Positions 36,437 to 40,553 of a DNA stretch of 40,553 nucleotides are shown here, piece after piece. The notes under the pieces were generated by a model. That model was not told where the DNA came from. It did no database searches and was given only the letters and a program-made list of their open reading frames with translations. Position numbers and translations under genes: made by a program. Position 1 is the first letter of the stretch. Each line of letters begins with the position of its first letter. This DNA is from an uncultured Parvularculaceae bacterium (GTDB taxonomy: Bacteria > Pseudomonadota > Alphaproteobacteria > Caulobacterales > Parvularculaceae): assembly GCA_938010655.1 (NCBI GenBank), contig CALLVA010000077.1, positions 1 to 40,553 of the forward strand, in the 5' to 3' direction.

Positions 36437-38307
36437 ATGAAAATACCGCTGCCGCCGCCAAAACTTCAGCATTGGAGAATGTGACCCCTCTTCAACGCCC
36501 CGAATTAAAGGTTGTGCGAGAAGTTGTGGTTGATCATTCTCGCGATGCGCTGCTGACAGAATTTGGCAAAAAAACCATGGAAGACCGATATCTCCTTGAG
36601 GGCGAAAACTTTCAGGATATGTTTGCCCGGGTCGCAACCGCCTATGGCGAAGATGCAGACCACTCACAGCGGATTTATGGCTACATCTCAAAACTCTGGT
36701 TCATGCCAGCCACCCCTGTGCTCTCTAATGGCGGCGCGAAGCGTGGCTTGCCAATTTCCTGCTTCCTTAATGGTGTGAGCGATAGCCTCGATGGGATCGT
36801 TGATACGTGGAACGAAAATGTTTGGCTCGCGTCGAATGGCGGTGGCATTGGCACATATTGGGGCGGCGTGCGCTCTATCGGTGAGAAGGTTAAAGGAGCC
36901 GGCGCAACATCCGGGATCATTCCGTTCATCCGTGTGATGGATAGTTTGACCCTCGCCATTTCCCAAGGCTCGCTCCGCCGTGGCTCCGCAGCCTGCTATT
37001 TGGATGTGCACCACCCGGAAATTGAAGAATTCCTCGAAATGCGCAAGCCATCAGGGGATTTCAACCGAAAGTCACTAAACCTGCATCATGGCATCAACAT
37101 CACTGATGAGTTCATGGAAGCTGTTGCGGCTGATTTGGAATTTGGTCTTCGGTCTCCGAAGAATGATGAAGTGCTCCGTATGGTGAGTGCTCGGAAACTA
37201 TGGCAAAAAATTCTCGAAATTCGCCTGCAAACGGGGGAGCCCTATTTGGTCTTCTCAGACACAGTGAACCGCACCATGGCGAAGCACCAGCGGGATCTGG
37301 GCCTGAAAGTATCAACATCGAACCTGTGCTCAGAAATTATGCTGCATACGGGCAAAGACCATCTGGATAATGACCGGACAGCCGTTTGCTGCCTGTCTTC
37401 TGTCAATGCCGTGAAATATGATGAGTGGAAAGATGAGCCACTCTTCATTGAAGACATTATGCGCTTCTTGGATAATGTGCTTCAGGACTTTATTGATACC
37501 GCGCCAGAAGAAATGTCTAAAGCGCGTTATTCTGCAATGCGTGAACGCTCTGTTGGATTGGGCTTGATGGGCTTCCATACTTTCTTGCAGGACCGGAACA
37601 TTCCGTTTGAATCTGCCATGGCCAAAAGCTGGAACAACCGCTTGTTCAAACATATTCGTATGGGCGCAGATGCGGCTTCCGTGGCGCTCGCGGAAGAAAA
37701 AGGCCCGTGCCTCGACGCCGAAGAGACAGGCCACATGCAGCGCTTTTCTCACAAATTGGCGATTGCGCCGACAGCGTCGATCTCCATCATTTGCGGCGGC
37801 GCATCCCCTTGCATTGAGCCGATCCCGGCCAACATTTTCACCCATAAAACATTGTCCGGCTCTTTCACCGTGAAGAACCAATCCTTGGAGAAATTGTTAG
37901 AGGCCAAAGGCGTGAACGATGAGGACACATGGATGTCTATCCTCGAGCATGAAGGCTCTGTCCAACATTTGGATTGTCTGACGGCGGATGAAAAAGATAT
38001 TTTCAAGACTGCTTTTGAAATCGACCAAAGATGGGTCATCGAACTCGCCGCAGACCGCTCCCCCTTCATCTGCCAAGGCCAAAGCGTCAACGTCTTCATT
38101 CCCGGCGACGTCGACAAATGGGACCTCCACATGCTCCACTGGACAGCATGGGAAAAAGGCGTGAAGAGCTTATATTACTGTCGTTCAAAGTCTGTGCAGC
38201 GCACAGGTTTCGCTGGGCAAGAGACAAAAGAAGACGTCTCCGCCGAAGAAGCCATGATGGCAGATGCAGCGCCTACGGATTATGATGAATGCCTGGCTTG
38301 TCAGTAA
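36427..38307 (+). CDS. nrdA: class I ribonucleoside-diphosphate reductase large subunit, no ATP cone
   Basis: Catalytic alpha subunit reducing ribonucleoside diphosphates to deoxyribonucleotides; cytosolic, needs an NrdB radical subunit. Visible active-site residues are Cys112 (PISCFLNG), Asn299/Cys301/Glu303 (NLCSE) and Cys321 (CCLSS), which align with E. coli C225, N437, C439, E441 and C462. The Tyr pair SLYYCRS supports radical transfer, and the C-terminal ECLAC (Cys622, Cys625) is the shuttle thiol pair. The 626-residue length and the start at about the catalytic-domain boundary show no N-terminal ATP-cone, the usual dATP-sensing domain. The ATG has AGGGATGG 6 bases upstream. nrdB does not follow; a SIR2-like gene does. 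Regulation is probably by NrdR (box at 36220). Confidence 0.95.
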   Translation: MSLNENTAAAAKTSALENVTPLQRPELKVVREVVVDHSRDALLTEFGKKTMEDRYLLEGENFQDMFARVATAYGEDADHSQRIYGYISKLWFMPATPVLSNGGAKRGLPISCFLNGVSDSLDGIVDTWNENVWLASNGGGIGTYWGGVRSIGEKVKGAGATSGIIPFIRVMDSLTLAISQGSLRRGSAACYLDVHHPEIEEFLEMRKPSGDFNRKSLNLHHGINITDEFMEAVAADLEFGLRSPKNDEVLRMVSARKLWQKILEIRLQTGEPYLVFSDTVNRTMAKHQRDLGLKVSTSNLCSEIMLHTGKDHLDNDRTAVCCLSSVNAVKYDEWKDEPLFIEDIMRFLDNVLQDFIDTAPEEMSKARYSAMRERSVGLGLMGFHTFLQDRNIPFESAMAKSWNNRLFKHIRMGADAASVALAEEKGPCLDAEETGHMQRFSHKLAIAPTASISIICGGASPCIEPIPANIFTHKTLSGSFTVKNQSLEKLLEAKGVNDEDTWMSILEHEGSVQHLDCLTADEKDIFKTAFEIDQRWVIELAADRSPFICQGQSVNVFIPGDVDKWDLHMLHWTAWEKGVKSLYYCRSKSVQRTGFAGQETKEDVSAEEAMMADAAPTDYDECLACQ

Positions 38308-38313
38308 CCGCAA

Positions 38314-38378
38314 TTTTCGCGTAGCGAAAAATACGGACCCCGCGAAAGCGCTTTGGCGTAAGCCAAACGCGTGCGGGG
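38314..38378. repeat. compound palindromic element between nrdA and the SIR2-like gene
   Basis: Two structures are present. The first is TTTTCGC-GTA-GCGAAAA (38314-38330). The second is a long hairpin with outer arms CCCCGC (38338-38343) and GCGGGG (38373-38378) and inner arms TTTGGC-GTAA-GCCAAA (38352-38367). No T-run follows either, so a terminator is unlikely. The right outer arm overlaps the purine-rich Shine-Dalgarno (38375-38384) of the SIR2-like gene. It resembles a dispersed repeat, but copies elsewhere cannot be checked here. Confidence 0.6.
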
Positions 38379-38390
38379 AGGGGGATGTAG

Positions 38391-39473
38391 TTGTTTCTAA
38401 AAAAAACTGTATTTGTTGTGGGTGCTGGTGCAAGCTATGAAATTGGCTTGCCATTAGGAAGTGGTTTAAAAGAAAATATCATTCAATCATTTAAGCTTCG
38501 TCAAGGCGCTAGCCAGAATACACTTGCTTTCAATTCTGTAGAACTAAATAGAGCACTTCGTGAATTGGCTAATGTGTTGGGCAAGACACACAATGAAGTA
38601 GTTGCGAAAATTGATGACTTAAAAAAAGGACTTCGTACATCAAATTCTATTGATGATTTTTTAGATACCCATCGAAATGATGAACTTATTGTAAGGCTAG
38701 GAAAATTAGCTATTGTAAATTGCATTTCAGGATCAGAAAGGTCATGTCTTACAAATTTGGTTGGCCATCAAAAAATATACACAGATTCTCAGCTTAAAAA
38801 TCTTGAAAAAACTTGGTTCCAGTGGTTGATATCAAATTTATCACAGGGTGCCACGCTGGAAGAAGTAGAAAAATCTGCAGCGAACCTTTCTTTTATAATT
38901 TTCAATTATGATAGGTGCATTGAACATTTTATTTTCCATGCGCTGTCAGTTCGTTATCCACAAGCAACGGCAGAACAAATCTCTAGTATTGTAGAAAAAA
39001 TAAACTTTATACATCCATACGGGTCGTTAGGTGATTTAAATTCAATTTCACCATCATTAGGTGATCCAAATAATGCTATTGGATATCTGAGTTCATCTGA
39101 AAATATACGCCTTTATACCGAAGGAGTTTTTCAAGATAATATCGTTGAGGAAATTTCAAGCGTGTTGAAAAGCTGCCGTACCCTAATATTTTTAGGTTAT
39201 GGATTTCATGTACAGAATAATTCGTTGTTAAATTGTATAGTAGATAGCATGGGAGTGATTCCATATATTGGAGGAACTGTATATAAAATTGCGCCTGCAA
39301 ATATTGAGGCTATTAAGAATGAGCTATCAGATAAATTATATTCGTTAAGTCGAGATAAACATTTTCTAATGTCAGATCATATTGAATTTCAAAAAGTAGT
39401 TAGAAAAAATATTACTTTTGCAAACCAGTCTTGTGTCGAATTTCTTTCATCTAATGAACGTGCCTTTTTATAG
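38391..39473 (+). CDS. SIR2-like protein, probable NAD-consuming defence effector
   Basis: A 360-residue protein with SIR2-family nucleotide-binding features: VFVVGAGASYEIGLPLGSGL (7-26), SIDDFLD (86-92), FNYDRCIEHF (171-180, candidate Asn172/Asp174), INFIHPYGSLG (204-214, candidate catalytic His208) and IFLGYGFHVQN (266-276). These are the motifs of SIR2-like domains found in antiphage systems (Thoeris ThsA-like, DSR-like). No partner domain was seen. The start is TTG with GGGGAGGGGG 6 bases upstream; no better ATG was found. Codon use is strikingly AT-rich compared with nrdA and the neighbours, suggesting transfer. The gene lies between structured repeats and a REP element that begins 13 bases after its stop. 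NADase or defence activity is family inference; a plain deacylase is less likely. Confidence 0.75.
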   Translation: MFLKKTVFVVGAGASYEIGLPLGSGLKENIIQSFKLRQGASQNTLAFNSVELNRALRELANVLGKTHNEVVAKIDDLKKGLRTSNSIDDFLDTHRNDELIVRLGKLAIVNCISGSERSCLTNLVGHQKIYTDSQLKNLEKTWFQWLISNLSQGATLEEVEKSAANLSFIIFNYDRCIEHFIFHALSVRYPQATAEQISSIVEKINFIHPYGSLGDLNSISPSLGDPNNAIGYLSSSENIRLYTEGVFQDNIVEEISSVLKSCRTLIFLGYGFHVQNNSLLNCIVDSMGVIPYIGGTVYKIAPANIEAIKNELSDKLYSLSRDKHFLMSDHIEFQKVVRKNITFANQSCVEFLSSNERAFL

Positions 39474-39486
39474 AAACCATCTCCGA

Positions 39487-39569
39487 CGTAGGGCGGGTGC
39501 CAACCCGCCATTCGGACTCTTAATATGAAACTATGCTGGTGGGTTGCGCTGCGCTCCACCCACCCTACG
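39487..39569. repeat. REP/BIME element, copy 1
   Basis: An 83-bp element made of two inverted REPs. Left: GTAG followed by the hairpin GGCGGGT-GCCA-ACCCGCC. Right, on the other strand: GTAG followed by GGTGGGT...ACCCACC. The outer CGTAGGG and CCCTACG pair. It is 93% identical (77 of 83) to copy 2, and all six differences are transitions. A RAYT gene is next to copy 2. Confidence 0.85.
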
Positions 39570-39604
39570 AACTCTCCTCCGCAAGGCGGGTGTTTATTCA
39601 CTCC

Positions 39605-39803
39605 CTAAAAATACTCTCCACGGTTGGTCCCATCAAATTTGCCACTCTTCATGCAACATTTTTTGAAATGACCTCCGAGAACCGCACGGGCACGGATCAT
39701 TTCGGCCCAGCTTTTCGACAAGCTCAACCTCGCCGCCGCGAATTTCACGGTAGCCTCGTTTAACATTGGTTTCAGATGGGAAGCCCTTACGCCGCTTCGA
39801 CAT
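39605..39803 (-). pseudogene. frameshifted small SEC-C zinc-motif gene
   Basis: On the minus strand, ATG at 39803 opens [18 protein letters not shown] and runs to [10 protein letters not shown], the SEC-C zinc-binding motif. One extra base at about 39677 (C in TCT-C-GGA) then breaks the frame. Skipping it restores [16 protein letters not shown], the second half of the motif with its Cys pair, up to a TAG at 39605-39607. The unshifted frame stops soon afterwards instead. This is too short and too broken for the ORF track. A 20-codon frame from 39849 with a good GGAGGG overlaps its start. Alternative: sequencing error or recoding. Confidence 0.6.
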
Positions 39804-39877
39804 GACCTCGAAAGCTTGGCAGAGAGTCGGTATTTGTATATTTTGGCATGATACCCTCCATTGTTATATGCGCGGGC

Positions 39878-39906
39878 AAATAAGCTTAGTCATGACTATG
39901 TGTCAA
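39878..39906 (-). promoter_or_regulatory. promoter for the SEC-C pseudogene
   Basis: Minus strand: TTGACA (complement of 39901-39906), a 17-base spacer, and TTATTT (complement of 39878-39883). It is followed by GGAGGG (39859-39854) and an ATG at 39849. It is the best sigma70-like promoter seen in this stretch. Confidence 0.5.
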
Positions 39907-39920
39907 GCAATCGCCCCCAA

Positions 39921-40003
39921 TGTAGGGCGGGTGCCAACCCGCCATTTGGATTCTTAATACGAAACTATGCTGGTGGGTTGCGCTACGCTTCACCCACCCT
40001 ACG
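39921..40003. repeat. REP/BIME element, copy 2
   Basis: A direct copy of the 83-bp element at 39487, with the same two GTAG hairpins in inverted orientation. Its right end CCCTACG contains CTA (39999-40001), which read on the minus strand is the stop codon TAG of the adjacent RAYT gene. Confidence 0.85.
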
Positions 40004-40490
40004 TGTTGGTTTTTGTGTTTGTGTTGGCGGCTTTCCATTTTCGATATGTGGAATGAGGCCACTCTTCGGGGTTTTTAACGAGTCCATGCTTCACCGGATT
40101 AAAATGGACGTAATTTATTTGGGCATCAAAATCTTCTTCATCGCGGATTAAATGTTCCCAAAATCGTTTCTGCCAAATGGCCCGTTCGCCTCTGGCATTG
40201 GCCGGGGGCAACTCAATTTTGTGTTTAATTGCTTTAGTGAACCCGGTCTTTATCTTTTTCCACCGCGTTGAAAAATCATCTTCCCCTTCTGGCAACCGCC
40301 AGACCGTATGCAGATGATCTGGCATGATGGTAATAGCGAGTGTTTCAAACGGCAGTTCTTTTTGGATAAGGGAATAACTTTGCCAAAAATCATCAATGAA
40401 CCGTACAAGATAATCTTGTCGCCGATCCTGCAAAGTGACGACAAAAGCGTAAGTCCCACCGGGAACATAAAGGCGTCTATAGTTTGGCAT
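39999..40490 (-). CDS. REP-associated tyrosine transposase (RAYT)
   Basis: A 163-residue Y1 HUH-type transposase of the TnpA_REP/IS200-like family. It has the HUH-like metal motif in MPDHLHTVWRLPEG (His59, His61), then the RAYT signature INYVHFNPVKHGLV (about 125-138), whose Tyr127 is the candidate nucleophile, and PEEWPHSTYRKW near the end. The C-terminus becomes low-complexity (NTNTKTNT) and stops within the REP element. RAYTs cut and move GTAG-hairpin REPs, which fits the two copies next to it. The start ATG at 40490 has a weak Shine-Dalgarno. Intact by reading frame. Confidence 0.9.
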   Translation of the reverse strand: MPNYRRLYVPGGTYAFVVTLQDRRQDYLVRFIDDFWQSYSLIQKELPFETLAITIMPDHLHTVWRLPEGEDDFSTRWKKIKTGFTKAIKHKIELPPANARGERAIWQKRFWEHLIRDEEDFDAQINYVHFNPVKHGLVKNPEEWPHSTYRKWKAANTNTKTNT

Positions 40491-40553
40491 CGCTTATCAT
40501 ATCAATCTCGGAATAAGAGTTAAGGCTATAATCATCCTTCCTCGAAATTAACC

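Noticed and set aside
39533-39957. Plus-strand ORFs 39533-39763 and 39766-39957
   Set aside because: They run antisense to the SEC-C pseudogene and through the REP element; no protein-like features.

Overview
The window looks like chromosomal DNA of a marine-type alphaproteobacterium with moderate GC content. The evidence is the alphaproteobacterial DUF2336 protein, the ATP-cone-less NrdA, the stand-alone DnaA domain-IV protein, and a proton antiporter cluster with the gene order typical of that group. A Maricaulales or Hyphomonadaceae-like host is my guess, and I cannot confirm it. No rRNA, tRNA, prophage or CRISPR array was seen.

Layout. (1) 1-1963: the end of a methylcitrate-cycle operon, prpD (cut by the window edge) and prpB. 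(2) 2281-19975: a TolC-type outer-membrane lipoprotein followed by one giant gene (5330 codons) for a Ca-binding, repeat-built surface adhesin. The adhesin has a LEPR-XLL-like N-terminus, a DUF4347 domain with a caspase-like His/Cys pair, three thrombospondin-type-3 cassettes, and a long C-terminal tract of putative Ig (He_PIG) and cadherin-like repeats. A strong bidirectional terminator closes the locus. (3) 20038-26856: metabolic and envelope genes. These are D-mannonate dehydratase (manD) divergent from a TRAP substrate-binding lipoprotein, a class I aminotransferase, a secreted M28 metallopeptidase with an FnIII tail, a small lipoprotein and a DUF2336 protein. (4) 27125-35315: a tightly overlapping ten-gene Mrp/Mbh-type cation/proton antiporter operon in the order E-F-G-DUF4040-B-C-D-D-small TM protein-D, ended by a terminator. 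Its MrpC carries a His/Asp-rich insertion of over 100 residues. (5) 35533-38307: a stand-alone DnaA domain-IV-like regulator with its own terminator, then nrdA behind a candidate NrdR box. nrdB is not next to it. (6) 38314-40553: an accessory patch. It has structured repeats, an AT-rich SIR2-like gene (probable NAD-consuming defence effector), two copies of an 83-bp element built from two inverted GTAG-hairpin REPs, a frameshifted SEC-C mini-gene between them, and a REP-associated tyrosine transposase (RAYT) whose stop codon lies inside the second element.

How the parts work together. prpD and prpB degrade propionyl-CoA-derived methylcitrate to pyruvate and succinate. The TolC-like protein probably provides the outer-membrane exit for the adhesin, but no ABC ATPase or membrane-fusion protein is present in the window. 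The antiporter operon should run as one transcript, because nearly all of its genes overlap by 1-4 bases. The most unusual points are the His-rich MrpC insertion, the Mbh-like antiporter gene order with three antiporter-like subunits, the protease-like DUF4347 in the adhesin, and the SIR2/REP/RAYT island directly behind nrdA.
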